56,953 nt of DNA from Microcoleus sp. GA_180221_E-2-1-MAG-45_12 (GTDB lineage Bacteria > Cyanobacteriota > Cyanobacteriia > Cyanobacteriales > JAAUUE01), in contig JAIMKT010000009.1 of the NCBI GenBank assembly GCA_020692245.1, positions 26,926-83,878 of the forward strand. Reading direction: 5' to 3'. Under the pieces are notes generated by a model that searched no databases, was not told where the DNA came from, and saw nothing but the letters and a program-made list of their open reading frames with translations. A program made the translations under genes and the position numbers. Shown here in pieces: positions 25,650-35,961 of this stretch (within the stretch, counting starts at the first letter, position 1; each line of letters begins with the position of its first letter).

Positions 25650-26294
25650 CTAGAAGTAGTGGCTGCGGCGAATTTTTGTTACCTGATCGGCAATGTTGAG
25701 AATCCCTTGGGGCATGGCAGCTCCGGTGAAAATAATATCGATCGCCGGGGGACGCTGGTTGAGAAACTCCAAAACCTGATCTTCTGGGATTAAGCCTAGG
25801 TTCATGGCAAGACTGAGTTCATCAAGAATCACGAGGGCGTATTCTCCTCGATCGACTAACCCTTGGGTATGCTGCCACAATTCAGCCACGGAGCTTTGTT
25901 CTTCTGGGGTAATTTCTCCAGACTCTGCCCCTCGATCGGTCATATTCTCAGTAACATTCTCAGCAATATTTTCAGTAACAATCCCAATCATATTCCCCGT
26001 AATATCACGCTGGAGGTTGCACCGGAGCCAGTCTAGATTCTGCCCCAATCTTGTGGGATGTTGACTGCCTTGGTTGATCCCTCCCTTCAGGAACTGGACA
26101 ACGAGGACTTTGGGACCTTGCTGGGCAATGCGGAGGGCTTGGGCAAGGACATTGGTAAAAAATTTCCGCTCTGGTTGGGGGTCGGGGGCTGAACTGCTAT
26201 TGGTAAAAACCTGCACCATGCCGACGATCGAGGTCTGGGGCTGTTGGGTTCCTTGGGGTGTATCAATACTAGGAGTTTCTAGTTGCACGATCAT
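25650..26294 (-). CDS. CobO/BtuR-like protein with degenerate Walker A
   Basis: The 214-residue protein matches the corrinoid adenosyltransferase CobO in 'GMVQVF', VLVVQFLKGG, VILDELSLAMNLGLI and the closing DQVTKI. The ATP loop GDGKGKTT that should follow GMVQVF is replaced by NSSSAPDPQPERKFF. The middle has an inserted acidic segment with TEN/AEN repeats (about 107-118). Normal adenosyltransferase activity is therefore doubtful. I recall a cyanobacterial group of P-loop-like proteins with the same change. Function not assigned. Confidence 0.75.
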   Translation of the reverse strand: MIVQLETPSIDTPQGTQQPQTSIVGMVQVFTNSSSAPDPQPERKFFTNVLAQALRIAQQGPKVLVVQFLKGGINQGSQHPTRLGQNLDWLRCNLQRDITGNMIGIVTENIAENVTENMTDRGAESGEITPEEQSSVAELWQHTQGLVDRGEYALVILDELSLAMNLGLIPEDQVLEFLNQRPPAIDIIFTGAAMPQGILNIADQVTKIRRSHYF

Positions 26295-26524
26295 AGATTA
26301 AATGTACCTAAATATGCCGTTTCTTGGAGAAAAGTGAGTCCTAATCTTAGGTAAACCTTCTCAAGATTTAGTGTGAATGATGAATCAACTCCCCTATAAA
26401 ACACCAAATCTGGGTTGACCGTCAAGACAATAGGATAAAAAGTATTGATTCCCCTGATTACTCATCTGCAAAACTTGGGTAGAGCTTAGAGGATGTCTGA
26501 GTAGCCCATAGTTGCTGGGGATTG

Positions 26525-26628
26525 GCGACTAAAGTCGCAACTACGATTAATAAAGCCCTGAACTTTTCTTGAATGTGCCTTGAGTTTAGGTTAGAAAAGT
26601 GGATTTTTGTAGTAACGAATTTAGTCGC
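26525..26628. repeat. MITE-like inverted-repeat element
   Basis: GCGACTAAAGTCGCAACTAC at 26525-26544 and GTAGTAACGAATTTAGTCGC at 26609-26628 are imperfect inverted copies about 20 bp long bounding a 104-bp unit without an ORF. The left arm itself folds (GCGACT/AGTCGC). Similar GCGACTxxAGTCGC sequences are dispersed in many cyanobacteria. The rest of the 354-bp gap 26295-26648 shows no gene and must contain the promoter of the CobO-like gene. Confidence 0.55.
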
Positions 26629-26648
26629 TGGGAGATATTCGAGGGAAC

Positions 26649-28892
26649 CTAGGGGACTTGGAGATTGATCAGTCGATCGAGTAAATGCCCTTGATAGATA
26701 CCGTGGTCGGCTTGAACTATTATTAATTGCAGATTGTAATCGGGTTCAATTTGCAGATCCTGCCAAGGGACAGAAACTTCTAAACACTCCTGAAGCCCAA
26801 TTCTCGCTCTGGTAGCCCGATGCGCCCACTGTCCATGCTCGATCGCCTCTTGGAGCCAGCAGGATTGAGTCTGGAGATTGATACCCAGATGGTGGTGATA
26901 GCTATAGTTGAGGGGAGCCGTGTCGGGTAGTTCCGTTAGGGTAAGGGGGCTGTTGTGCATGGTGTGATCGCTGTAGAACCAGAGGAGATGTAGCTCATTG
27001 GCAAGGTCGACCTTGGGGTTGATGCCCACCTGAAAATCAAGACGCAGATAGAAATGCAGGTGATCCACGCCGTACCACACCCGTTGGATGGGGCTGCTTT
27101 GGTGCATAGTGCCTCGATCACCGCCGATATCTAACCTTCCTGCCCGATCCCAGTCCTGCTCATCCGCCAGACCATTAATCACGGGCTGAATATAACCTTG
27201 GGGTTGTTCCCGGAGCATTCCCTCATGTTTTTCCACAGGCTGGTGAAGAATTTCCGGCACTGGTTCTCCTAGAGCTGTGTAGATCGCCATTAAATGTTCT
27301 CGAAATAGTTGATCAAAAATGGCATCCTGATTAGAAGAATGACCGTAACCAAACCACCAGAACCAGTCAGAACCCTCGGCAGCATAGAGAGCTTCCCAAG
27401 CTTGGGGATTAGCTTCTTCCGTTGCTTCAGGATGATTGGCAAGGGCTTGACGGGCGGCAGCAAGTAAATCCCAAGCCTTGTTTTTGGCAGGATCCCCAAT
27501 CCATGTGGTAAAACTGCCATCTACCCAAGAACCACTATGGAGTCGATCGCTGGGCAGGGTGGCGGTGGGGGGAAATTCTTCTAGGTATTCCGAGACGGTG
27601 ACGAGTTTGATATCCTGGCGATCGCTCAACAAACTATAAAGAGTTTCTAAAAATAGCTTGCCGTCTTGATCATAAAATTCCCAACAGTTTTCCCCATCGA
27701 GGGCAATATTCACCAACCAAGGAGACTCAAGGGCAGTGGAGCCGGAATTCTGACGTTCTCCAAGGGTGCGGGCGATCGCATCCAGATGACCTATCAAATC
27801 CCGTGCTGCCCTGTAGGGATCCATGCCTCCGTAGGAAAACCCAATCAGATCCGACAAACGATGATCACGGAAGACAATCGCTAGATCACCTTGGGGAGTC
27901 GGTAAACGGTAGGGTTGATAGAGTAGCTCTGGTTCATACACCGTCCCCACACTATCCCGATGGAAAAACTGCTTAATTGTCCAGCCCAGCACCGCTTCAT
28001 CGCTACAAATCCACTGAAAACCCGCCTCTCGAATGGGAGATAGCACCTCTGGACTCACCGACTGCTCCGACGGCCATAGCCCCCGTGGGTTGCGCCCAAA
28101 ATATTTCTGGTACATTTGCCAAGATTTCTGGAGATGGCGGGGAATATCTTCCGCCCACTGGAAACGCTGCTGGGGTAAATGCATTTGGGGAATAGCAATT
28201 CGTCCTGCATCGGTATCTGCCAAAAGAGGCAGGATCGGGTGGGTGTAGGGGGTTGTAGTGACTTCTAGCTGTCCAGCATCTTGCATTTTTTTGTGTTGGG
28301 GCAGGATGCGACTGAGGATTTCCCGTTGCTTAGTATAGATGGCTTGGCGATCGCTCAAGTTAAATCCCTGTCCTTTTTGCAACCAGCTTGCAATCACCGG
28401 ATCATCCCAAAAGAGAGGGTCAATCCAAGCAAGGTTATGCCAAGCAAGCAAATCTCCATAATCTCCGGCTTGCCAATGCTCTAGACACCATTCTTTCCCA
28501 CGCTCTTGGCGTTGTTCGTAGAGTTGGGCGTAGCGGGGATGGGGATCAATGAGGGTGTGATGGTTGGCATCAAAGAAATGATCGACAACAAACCACTTAT
28601 CCCGGCTAGACAGGCATTCTTCTTGAGTTAGAGCTAAGGCAAGATAGGGATCCATCGCTCTCCCAGCTACATAGTCCTCTATCTGCAAAATCAAGGAGGG
28701 GACAAGGTTAACTGTCTGGTGCAGTTGGGGATAGCGCTCAAGGAGTAGTACCAAATCTAGGTAATCCTTTGTGCCATGCAAACGTACCCAAGGCAGACGG
28801 TACTGATAGAAACCAGTGTCATCGAGTTCTAAGCTTTTGTAGAGGGGCTGATGTTGGTGCCAGATAAAGGCAACGTAGAGAGGATGGGGCAT
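26649..28892 (-). CDS. glycoside hydrolase family 57 protein (alpha-amylase/amylopullulanase type)
   Basis: The 747 residues open with the GH57 hallmark FIWHQHQPLY and continue with conserved regions NLVPSLILQIEDY, RGLWPSEQSVS (Glu near 277, candidate nucleophile), WICSDEAVLG and LDGENCWEFYD. The C-terminal 200 residues form a beta-rich extra domain. Members act on alpha-glucans such as glycogen or starch-like polymers. No signal peptide is seen, so it is probably cytosolic and linked to glycogen turnover. It is a single gene with its own 5' region. Confidence 0.9.
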   Translation of the reverse strand: MPHPLYVAFIWHQHQPLYKSLELDDTGFYQYRLPWVRLHGTKDYLDLVLLLERYPQLHQTVNLVPSLILQIEDYVAGRAMDPYLALALTQEECLSSRDKWFVVDHFFDANHHTLIDPHPRYAQLYEQRQERGKEWCLEHWQAGDYGDLLAWHNLAWIDPLFWDDPVIASWLQKGQGFNLSDRQAIYTKQREILSRILPQHKKMQDAGQLEVTTTPYTHPILPLLADTDAGRIAIPQMHLPQQRFQWAEDIPRHLQKSWQMYQKYFGRNPRGLWPSEQSVSPEVLSPIREAGFQWICSDEAVLGWTIKQFFHRDSVGTVYEPELLYQPYRLPTPQGDLAIVFRDHRLSDLIGFSYGGMDPYRAARDLIGHLDAIARTLGERQNSGSTALESPWLVNIALDGENCWEFYDQDGKLFLETLYSLLSDRQDIKLVTVSEYLEEFPPTATLPSDRLHSGSWVDGSFTTWIGDPAKNKAWDLLAAARQALANHPEATEEANPQAWEALYAAEGSDWFWWFGYGHSSNQDAIFDQLFREHLMAIYTALGEPVPEILHQPVEKHEGMLREQPQGYIQPVINGLADEQDWDRAGRLDIGGDRGTMHQSSPIQRVWYGVDHLHFYLRLDFQVGINPKVDLANELHLLWFYSDHTMHNSPLTLTELPDTAPLNYSYHHHLGINLQTQSCWLQEAIEHGQWAHRATRARIGLQECLEVSVPWQDLQIEPDYNLQLIIVQADHGIYQGHLLDRLINLQVP

Positions 28893-28991
28893 ATCGCTAT
28901 TTGCTATTAATTCTTACGGGTTCAGCTTACTGGTGATCAACTTGAGGTCAAGAAGTCCCGTAGGGCTAAACTTTTCAGCTAACTATTTAAG

Positions 28992-31586
28992 CTAATTATC
29001 AAGCTCAGGGAATGGTGAGTTTTTTCTATTCACTAACTCTATAATCTCATCAAATTCAAACTGACGGGTAAGTTTTTCCAGAACCTTCATTAAATGTGAT
29101 GCACTGGGAGGCATCTGGAGAATGAGTTGATGCATTTGCTCTAGGTCTCCTTCTACGGTAGCTTGGTGTAGTCTCGATCGCCACTCTGCCCCCATGAGTT
29201 CCAATTCGGCTGAGAGAATTTCCGAGGAGATGCGATCATCTAGATTTGTCTCCTGCAATGGATTTGCTGCTGATTCTTCATAGAGATACTGCACTCCCAA
29301 ATGCTGGGAGAGTAAATCAAAAATCATCTTTTCTGTAAAAGGTTTTCGCAAGAAATCATCAAATCCGGCAGCGGTGACTACGGCTTTTTCTTCTTCCAAA
29401 ACATGGGCAGTTAAGGCAATAATTACTGGGAATTTACCTGAGACAGAGTTATTTTCAGTTTGAGATTTAATATATTTTGTTGCTTCATAGCCATCCATTA
29501 TAGGCATTCGGATATCCATCCAAATTAAATGGGGTTGCCAAGTTTCCCAAAGCTCGATCGCATCCTGTCCGTTACGTGCTTCTCTAATCTCAAATCCTAG
29601 GGGACTCAATAACTTAACTAACAATTGCCGATTAATTGGTTTGTCATCTACGGTCAAAATTTTATAGGTAGGCTGATGGGGGGCAAGAGCCAAAACTTGT
29701 GGAGAATTTTCATTGATATCTTTCGTAATATTAGTTTCTTTGACTACGTCTGCCTGCACAAAAAATCTCAAGGTTGTTCCTTTACCGACTTCACTCTCAA
29801 CCGTAATATCTCCCCCCATTAATTGCACAAACTGCCGACTAATCACTAAACCTAAACCCGTTCCTTCCTGAGCCGATCGACCCGATTCTGTCTGAGTAAA
29901 AGCCTTAAATAACTTTGATAATTCTCTAGGGGCAATGCCCACACCTGTATCGCTAATACTAAAATTCAAAGTATAGCTTTGAGTGGTTTCATTGAGAACT
30001 GAGTTAACTTTTAAAGTCACTCTGCCTTGGGGGGTAAATTTGATTGCATTATTCAATAAATTAATTAAAACCTGACGCAATTTTATCCCATCAATATAAA
30101 CATAACGAGGTAGGCTAGGTTCTCGATCGACTACTAGCTCTAAGCCAGCTTTTTCTATTTGGAGATGAAACAAATCTTCTAGATCACCAAGCAACTGATG
30201 TAGATCAAATTCTTTTTGGTTTAGCGTAGTTACTCCCGCTTCAATCTTCGAGAAATCTAGAACATTATTAATCAATGTTAATAAATATTCCCCATTGCGA
30301 TAAATAATTCCAGCATTCTCATATTGTTCTGTCGGCAAATCTTTTTTACGAAGCATGAGTTGAGAAAACCCTAGGATCGCATTCAGAGGCGTGCGTAATT
30401 CATGACTTATATTGGCAATAAATGAACTTTTAGCCTGATTTGCAACTTCTGCTTTTTTCTTTTCGATCGCTAATTGTTGATTCATTGCTACTAACTCCGC
30501 AGTTCTGCCAATGACTCTATCCTCTAATTCATGGTTTAATCTCTTTAAATTTCTTTCTGCTTGTTGCCGCTCACTCACTGTCGCTGACAATATTAGAGTT
30601 GTTATGGTTACTACTGTCATAAATGTTTGAAGTAACAGAGTTGCCTCACCGATCGTATTTGTTCTAGCTATAAATGGCCCACTATCATAGAAATTAGATA
30701 AAATTGAAATTGTTGATACCAAAAATGTTGCAAGAATAGATGTCTTTTGACCAAATTTTAAGGTTGCCCAGATAATAAATGGTAAAGGCAAATATTCTAT
30801 AGGATAATTCGCAATATATCTATCTATTTTTGTAAAAAATATAAAGTAACTAATAAAAACTGTAAAACATAATAGGAGAAGAGGTTGTAATTTCTTGGTT
30901 ATTGATTGGAAACTAAAAAATTGCTCTTGTAGTAGCTGATTAATAGGAAATAACAATAAAATTAAGGGAGTAAACACTAATATCCCTGTGAAATTACCTA
31001 ACCAAATATTCCAGAAAATACTAACAGTATTACTCCAATTACCTTCTGAAAATAAACAAGCCAAGGGACTCCACCTATCTTCTCGCAATAAACAGACCGT
31101 TGATATCATCAAAGTTGGCTTGATTAGAGTAGAAACTATAGCTCCTAAAAATATTAGTTTAAAGATATCATTGATACGATTTAAACGACGATCAAATCGA
31201 AAACGATCTAAAAACTTGATGGCAAATATGGTTTGTAATATTTCGTACAGTAAAGGTATGAGCTTGATGATCATACTAGCGTTACTATTGCCAATATCCA
31301 AAATGGGAAATACAAAAAAGAATATAGATATTGCTAATAAATAAATAGCTAATAGTCGTTTAATTCTGATTCTAAATAATAAAGTCACTCCGAGAGCAAT
31401 ACCCGCTGGAGGCCAAACACTCAAAGCCAGACGATCGAGGGATTGTAATTTTAACCCGAAGAACATTCCTAGCAAATAAGGAACAATAAATACAAAGCTT
31501 TGAAACCAGAATTTTCTGGATAGCGATCGACTTATGGATTCTACCGTTTGTGCTAAATATCGCTGAAGTTTTTGTGTTAAATTCAT
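28992..31586 (-). CDS. MASE1-type hybrid sensor histidine kinase (copy 1)
   Basis: The 864 residues comprise an N-terminal membrane sensor of about eight helices (30-335, MASE1-like, with WPPAGIALG), a short coiled coil, and HisKA with phospho-acceptor His395 ([10 protein letters not shown]). HATPase boxes follow ([21 protein letters not shown]), then a receiver (KILTVDDKP, acceptor Asp in [11 protein letters not shown]) and a 100-residue C-terminal helical tail. No output domain is present, so it must pass phosphate to other regulators. It is 80 bp downstream of a paralogue and probably co-transcribed. The membrane part is clearly more AT-rich than the rest. Confidence 0.92.
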   Translation of the reverse strand: MNLTQKLQRYLAQTVESISRSLSRKFWFQSFVFIVPYLLGMFFGLKLQSLDRLALSVWPPAGIALGVTLLFRIRIKRLLAIYLLAISIFFFVFPILDIGNSNASMIIKLIPLLYEILQTIFAIKFLDRFRFDRRLNRINDIFKLIFLGAIVSTLIKPTLMISTVCLLREDRWSPLACLFSEGNWSNTVSIFWNIWLGNFTGILVFTPLILLLFPINQLLQEQFFSFQSITKKLQPLLLLCFTVFISYFIFFTKIDRYIANYPIEYLPLPFIIWATLKFGQKTSILATFLVSTISILSNFYDSGPFIARTNTIGEATLLLQTFMTVVTITTLILSATVSERQQAERNLKRLNHELEDRVIGRTAELVAMNQQLAIEKKKAEVANQAKSSFIANISHELRTPLNAILGFSQLMLRKKDLPTEQYENAGIIYRNGEYLLTLINNVLDFSKIEAGVTTLNQKEFDLHQLLGDLEDLFHLQIEKAGLELVVDREPSLPRYVYIDGIKLRQVLINLLNNAIKFTPQGRVTLKVNSVLNETTQSYTLNFSISDTGVGIAPRELSKLFKAFTQTESGRSAQEGTGLGLVISRQFVQLMGGDITVESEVGKGTTLRFFVQADVVKETNITKDINENSPQVLALAPHQPTYKILTVDDKPINRQLLVKLLSPLGFEIREARNGQDAIELWETWQPHLIWMDIRMPIMDGYEATKYIKSQTENNSVSGKFPVIIALTAHVLEEEKAVVTAAGFDDFLRKPFTEKMIFDLLSQHLGVQYLYEESAANPLQETNLDDRISSEILSAELELMGAEWRSRLHQATVEGDLEQMHQLILQMPPSASHLMKVLEKLTRQFEFDEIIELVNRKNSPFPELDN
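29239..29882 (-). repeat. 644-bp identical direct repeat, copy in kinase 1
   Basis: Read base by base, this tract is identical to 31893-32536 (constant offset 2654). It spans the end of HATPase and the whole receiver. Outside the tract the two genes differ at many positions. The first mismatches are at 29238 and 29883. Confidence 0.92.
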
Positions 31587-31666
31587 GATCGCTATTCATG
31601 ATTAATTAATTGATGGATAACTATAAACTATTTTCAGGATATTACTAATCTCTTATTGGCAAAATT

Positions 31667-34180
31667 TCAATATTTCTCAGGTTGTAACAGTTTTATAATC
31701 TCATCAAATTCAAACTGACGGGTAAGTTTTTCTAGAACCTTCATTAAATGTGATGCACTGGGGGGGATTCGGAGAATGAGTTGATGCATTTGCTCTAGGT
31801 CTCCTTCTACCGTAGCTTGAGATAGTCTCGATCGCCATTCTGCTCCCATGAGTTCCAACTCGGATGAGATAATTTCGGCGGGGGTACGATCGTCTAGATT
31901 TGTCTCCTGCAATGGATTTGCTGCTGATTCTTCATAGAGATACTGCACTCCCAAATGCTGGGAGAGTAAATCAAAAATCATCTTTTCTGTAAAAGGTTTT
32001 CGCAAGAAATCATCAAATCCGGCAGCGGTGACTACGGCTTTTTCTTCTTCCAAAACATGGGCAGTTAAGGCAATAATTACTGGGAATTTACCTGAGACAG
32101 AGTTATTTTCAGTTTGAGATTTAATATATTTTGTTGCTTCATAGCCATCCATTATAGGCATTCGGATATCCATCCAAATTAAATGGGGTTGCCAAGTTTC
32201 CCAAAGCTCGATCGCATCCTGTCCGTTACGTGCTTCTCTAATCTCAAATCCTAGGGGACTCAATAACTTAACTAACAATTGCCGATTAATTGGTTTGTCA
32301 TCTACGGTCAAAATTTTATAGGTAGGCTGATGGGGGGCAAGAGCCAAAACTTGTGGAGAATTTTCATTGATATCTTTCGTAATATTAGTTTCTTTGACTA
32401 CGTCTGCCTGCACAAAAAATCTCAAGGTTGTTCCTTTACCGACTTCACTCTCAACCGTAATATCTCCCCCCATTAATTGCACAAACTGCCGACTAATCAC
32501 TAAACCTAAACCCGTTCCTTCCTGAGCCGATCGACCTGATTCTGTCTGAGTAAAAGCCTTAAATAACTTTGATAATTCTGTAGGGGAAATGCCCACTCCC
32601 GTGTCGACAACTCGAAAATTCAAAGTATAGCTCTGGTTGTCTTCATTCAGCTTGAAACGAACTCTTAAATTCACACTGCCTTGTGGGGTAAACTTGATGG
32701 CATTGTTTAATAAATTAATCAAAACTTGTCGTAATTTTATCCCATCAATATAAATATAACGAGGGAGATGAGGTTCTCGATCGACTACTAGCTCTAATCC
32801 TGCTTTTTCTATTTGGAGATGAAATAAATCTTCTAGATCATCTAGTAACTGATGCAAATCAAATTCTTTTTGGTTTAACGTAGTTGCTCCGGCTTCAATC
32901 TTTGAGAGGTCTAGAAGATTATTAATTAATGTCAATAAATATTCTCCATTGCGATAGATAATCCCCATGTTTTCATATTGCTCAGGCGGGAAATCTTTTT
33001 TACGAAGCATGAGTTGAGAAAATCCTAGAATCGCATTTAGAGGCGTGCGGAGTTCATGGCTCATATTAGCAATAAAGGTGCTTTTTGCTTGGTTAGCACC
33101 CTCAGCTTTAACAGCTAATTCTCTTGCCTCCGCTTCGCTTTCTTGAAGATCCCTAGTTCGTTCTAAAACTCTCTGCTCTAGTTCAGTATTAGATTTCTGA
33201 AGATGGAGTTGGGCTTGGTTATTTTCGGCAACAACTGCTAAAAATGCCATAGTTGTAATTGCCATCACTCCCATAAACAATTGCAACAATAAAAGAGAAT
33301 TACTTTCTAAGAATTTTTGGTAAAAAACACCAAACTTGTTAAGTGTCATCCATGATGCTGTCTGGGAGACAACCACAACTAGTAAAATCGTTAACCTTGT
33401 TCCAAATCTAAAGGCAGACCACAGCAATGGCGGGAAAAATAGGTATTCAATTGGTTGGTTTTTTACAAGAGTTAGATACCAAATAACTATTAAACTTACT
33501 ATAGCCATAATCACTTCCCAAGGAACCCAAGAATGAAATTTTCTCTCTCGAGACGATCGCAGCCAAGTAATAACTAAAGGCGCAAATATAAGATTCCCAA
33601 TCCCATCCCCAGTCCACCAAGACCAAAACTGACTCCCATAACTTACTTGTAAGTTTTTAATTACATAATTATGATGCCAATAGGAAAGGATACCAATATT
33701 TGCCTGAAAAATAGCTCCTGTAAACAATGAACATAAGACAAAATTTACTACATGCCGCACCTTCTGGAAAGGATAATTTGTGCCTGTAAACCACAAGATC
33801 AATGTAGCGGTAATTAATGCTCCCAAGGTTGAGCCAATACTAGCACCCAAGGGAGGTAAAAAAAGAGCTAGACTATTGTCTGCATATAGTTGATCTCTTC
33901 CGTAGAGCTTATCAGCGATAAGATTAAAAAATAAAGTTCCCAATAGAACCCCAAACCAACGCGATCGTCCCCATGCTAAAAGAAATCCCACCATGAATCC
34001 AGCACCGGGCCATAGAGGTGCAGGCTTATCTATAAGATGATAGATTAAAGCAAGTCTAGAGACAGCATTATAAGCAACAGCAATTACTAGGACATCACGC
34101 CACCAATAACCATTTTTGATATCTAAACCGAGGCGATTTAGTAACATCGGCAAATTAGTAATAGCTTTCTTGAATATCAT
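31667..34180 (-). CDS. MASE1-type hybrid sensor histidine kinase (copy 2)
   Basis: The 837-residue paralogue of the next gene has the same order: MASE1-like membrane sensor (about 25-320, LWPGAGFMVGFLL), coiled coil, HisKA with His375 (ANMSHELRTP), HATPase, receiver and C-terminal helical tail. The sensor domain is strongly diverged from copy 1 while the receiver is identical. The two kinases thus probably read different signals and feed one output. It is the first gene of the pair. Confidence 0.92.
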   Translation of the reverse strand: MIFKKAITNLPMLLNRLGLDIKNGYWWRDVLVIAVAYNAVSRLALIYHLIDKPAPLWPGAGFMVGFLLAWGRSRWFGVLLGTLFFNLIADKLYGRDQLYADNSLALFLPPLGASIGSTLGALITATLILWFTGTNYPFQKVRHVVNFVLCSLFTGAIFQANIGILSYWHHNYVIKNLQVSYGSQFWSWWTGDGIGNLIFAPLVITWLRSSRERKFHSWVPWEVIMAIVSLIVIWYLTLVKNQPIEYLFFPPLLWSAFRFGTRLTILLVVVVSQTASWMTLNKFGVFYQKFLESNSLLLLQLFMGVMAITTMAFLAVVAENNQAQLHLQKSNTELEQRVLERTRDLQESEAEARELAVKAEGANQAKSTFIANMSHELRTPLNAILGFSQLMLRKKDFPPEQYENMGIIYRNGEYLLTLINNLLDLSKIEAGATTLNQKEFDLHQLLDDLEDLFHLQIEKAGLELVVDREPHLPRYIYIDGIKLRQVLINLLNNAIKFTPQGSVNLRVRFKLNEDNQSYTLNFRVVDTGVGISPTELSKLFKAFTQTESGRSAQEGTGLGLVISRQFVQLMGGDITVESEVGKGTTLRFFVQADVVKETNITKDINENSPQVLALAPHQPTYKILTVDDKPINRQLLVKLLSPLGFEIREARNGQDAIELWETWQPHLIWMDIRMPIMDGYEATKYIKSQTENNSVSGKFPVIIALTAHVLEEEKAVVTAAGFDDFLRKPFTEKMIFDLLSQHLGVQYLYEESAANPLQETNLDDRTPAEIISSELELMGAEWRSRLSQATVEGDLEQMHQLILRIPPSASHLMKVLEKLTRQFEFDEIIKLLQPEKY
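31893..32536 (-). repeat. 644-bp identical direct repeat, copy in kinase 2
   Basis: This is the partner of 29239-29882, identical throughout by eye. A tract of perfect identity inside otherwise diverged paralogues points to recent gene conversion, and it is a substrate for deletion that would fuse the two kinases. Confidence 0.92.
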
Positions 34181-34529
34181 AAAATTCTACTGGGAAGTAT
34201 AAAATCAATGTTGATGATTAGTCTCAAGGATTACTTTATCGTAAATATCAGCAAGGGAAATTTCTAAGGAAACAGTCGTAAATTTGAGGATCACTACGGC
34301 TCCATTATATTCAGAAAAATCTACTGGTATATATTCATTTTTATATATTGTTAAACGTGGGAATTTAAGGATAGAGAAAATCAAGGATACAGTCAAAAGG
34401 AAAAATCAAAGTTGGTGACGAAAATATGGGTAAATTGGAGAAGAATGATATTCTCAATTGAGGATTATTGTAGAGATTTTTAACTACTGATAATAAAGAA
34501 TGTAGGATTAGGTAAACACTTAGAAATAG

Positions 34530-34717
34530 ATGAGAAAAGTTACGGTGGGGGAGCGTTGGCTATATGCCTTTGATAACTTCATGGCGAATGATTGGGGGAC
34601 TGGCGGTGGTGTGAGGATTGTTTATCTTGGTGATGGCAGGGCTGGTGACGGCGATCGATCATGTTTTCGCAAGTTGTGGCAGTAAATGAAGAACGGGAAC
34701 GTGAAGCCTTAGAATAG
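34530..34717 (+). pseudogene. decayed N-terminal fragment resembling a CASTOR/POLLUX-type ion channel
   Basis: From the ATG at 34530 one reads MRKVTVGERWLYAFDNFMAN. After a frame change near 34590 the next frame gives IGGLAVV, a stop, then GLFILVMAGLVTAID. Joined, these resemble the start of cyanobacterial CASTOR/POLLUX-related channels (RLLYRFDNFMA..., then a membrane helix). At least one frameshift and one stop break it, and the rest of the gene is missing. The match is from memory and tentative. The remainder of the gap 34181-34529 shows no supported gene. Confidence 0.4.
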
Positions 34718-34743
34718 ATTGATGGATTAATTGAGAATTAAAT

Positions 34744-35937
34744 ATGACTGCCCTGCGCCCCCATCAAAAATCTAAAGCTCTGAAACCTTCTAGCCGCCGC
34801 CCTGCCAAGGAATTGTGTAGTGAGTGCGGTCTTTGTGATACCTATTATATCCACTACGTCAAAGAAGCCTGTGCCTTTATTAATCAGCAAATTTCCCAGC
34901 TAGAAGAGCAGAGCCACGGTCGATCGAGAGACTTGGAACAACCCAATGATGTGTATTTTGGGGTGCATCAAGAGATGATGGCAGCGCAAAAACTGGAGCC
35001 AATTCCGGGGGCGCAGTGGACAGGGATAGTGAGTTCGATCGCCATTGAGATGTTGCACCGGGGTTTAGTGGAAGGGGTAGTGTGTGTACAGAATACAGAG
35101 AGCGATCGTTTCCAACCCATGCCGATTATTGCCCGGACTGCCGAAGAAATCCTTGCAGCGAGGGTCAATAAGCCTACTCTTTCTCCCAATCTCTCCATCC
35201 TTGAACAGGTAGAAAAATCAGGGATGAAACGCCTCTTGGTAATCGGGGTCGGCTGCCAGATTCAAGCATTACGAGCCGTGGAAAAACAACTAGGCTTAGA
35301 AAAACTCTACGTGCTGGGGACTCCCTGTGTGGATAATGTCACCCGTGCTGGGTTGCAAAAGTTTCTGGATACCACCAGTCGATCGCCCGCCACGGTAGTT
35401 AGTTATGAATTTATGCAAGATTTCCAAGTCCACTTCAAGCACGAAGACGGCTCCGAGGAAAAAGTCCCCTTCTTTGGGCTAAAAACGAACCAACTTAAGG
35501 ATGTGTTTGCCCCTTCCTGCATGAGTTGTTTTGATTATGTGAATAGTTTGGCAGATTTGGTCGTGGGTTACATGGGTGCGCCCTTTGGTTGGCAATGGAT
35601 TGTTGTCCGCAATGATACAGGTAAGGAAATGCTGGATTTGGTACAAGATCAACTAAGAACCCAACCAGTCATGAGTCGGGGCGATCGCCATCAAGCGGTA
35701 CAGCAAAGCATCCCTGCCTACGATCAAGGGGTGACTCTGCCGATGTGGGCAGCAAAGTTGATGGGAGTGGTCATTGAAAAAATCGGGCCTAAGGGTTTGG
35801 AATATGCTCGGTTCTCGATCGATTCTCACTTCACTCGCAACTACCTCTACACCAAACGCAACCACCCCGAAAAACTAGAAACCCACGTCCCCGACTTCGC
35901 CAAGAAAATAGTTTCTCAATACAAATTACCTGAATAA
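34744..35937 (+). CDS. bciB: ferredoxin-dependent divinyl chlorophyllide a 8-vinyl reductase
   Basis: The 397-residue protein belongs to the F420-hydrogenase beta-subunit family. It has an N-terminal cysteine cluster (CSECGLC and a Cys in VKEACAF) and a second site (APSCMSCFDYVN), which bind Fe-S centres beside a flavin. Length and motifs match Synechocystis Slr1923, which reduces the 8-vinyl group during chlorophyll a synthesis. Plant 7-hydroxymethyl chlorophyll reductase is a relative but is not expected here. The gene stands alone and converges with the HlyD gene with 24 bp between them. Confidence 0.88.
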   Translation: MTALRPHQKSKALKPSSRRPAKELCSECGLCDTYYIHYVKEACAFINQQISQLEEQSHGRSRDLEQPNDVYFGVHQEMMAAQKLEPIPGAQWTGIVSSIAIEMLHRGLVEGVVCVQNTESDRFQPMPIIARTAEEILAARVNKPTLSPNLSILEQVEKSGMKRLLVIGVGCQIQALRAVEKQLGLEKLYVLGTPCVDNVTRAGLQKFLDTTSRSPATVVSYEFMQDFQVHFKHEDGSEEKVPFFGLKTNQLKDVFAPSCMSCFDYVNSLADLVVGYMGAPFGWQWIVVRNDTGKEMLDLVQDQLRTQPVMSRGDRHQAVQQSIPAYDQGVTLPMWAAKLMGVVIEKIGPKGLEYARFSIDSHFTRNYLYTKRNHPEKLETHVPDFAKKIVSQYKLPE

Positions 35938-35961
35938 ACGCCATAGATATTATTTGAGATA

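Noticed and set aside
34205-34396. 63-residue minus-strand frame upstream of the second kinase
   Set aside because: It starts at a TTG without a ribosome site, contains no other start, and resembles no known family; more likely chance or decayed sequence.
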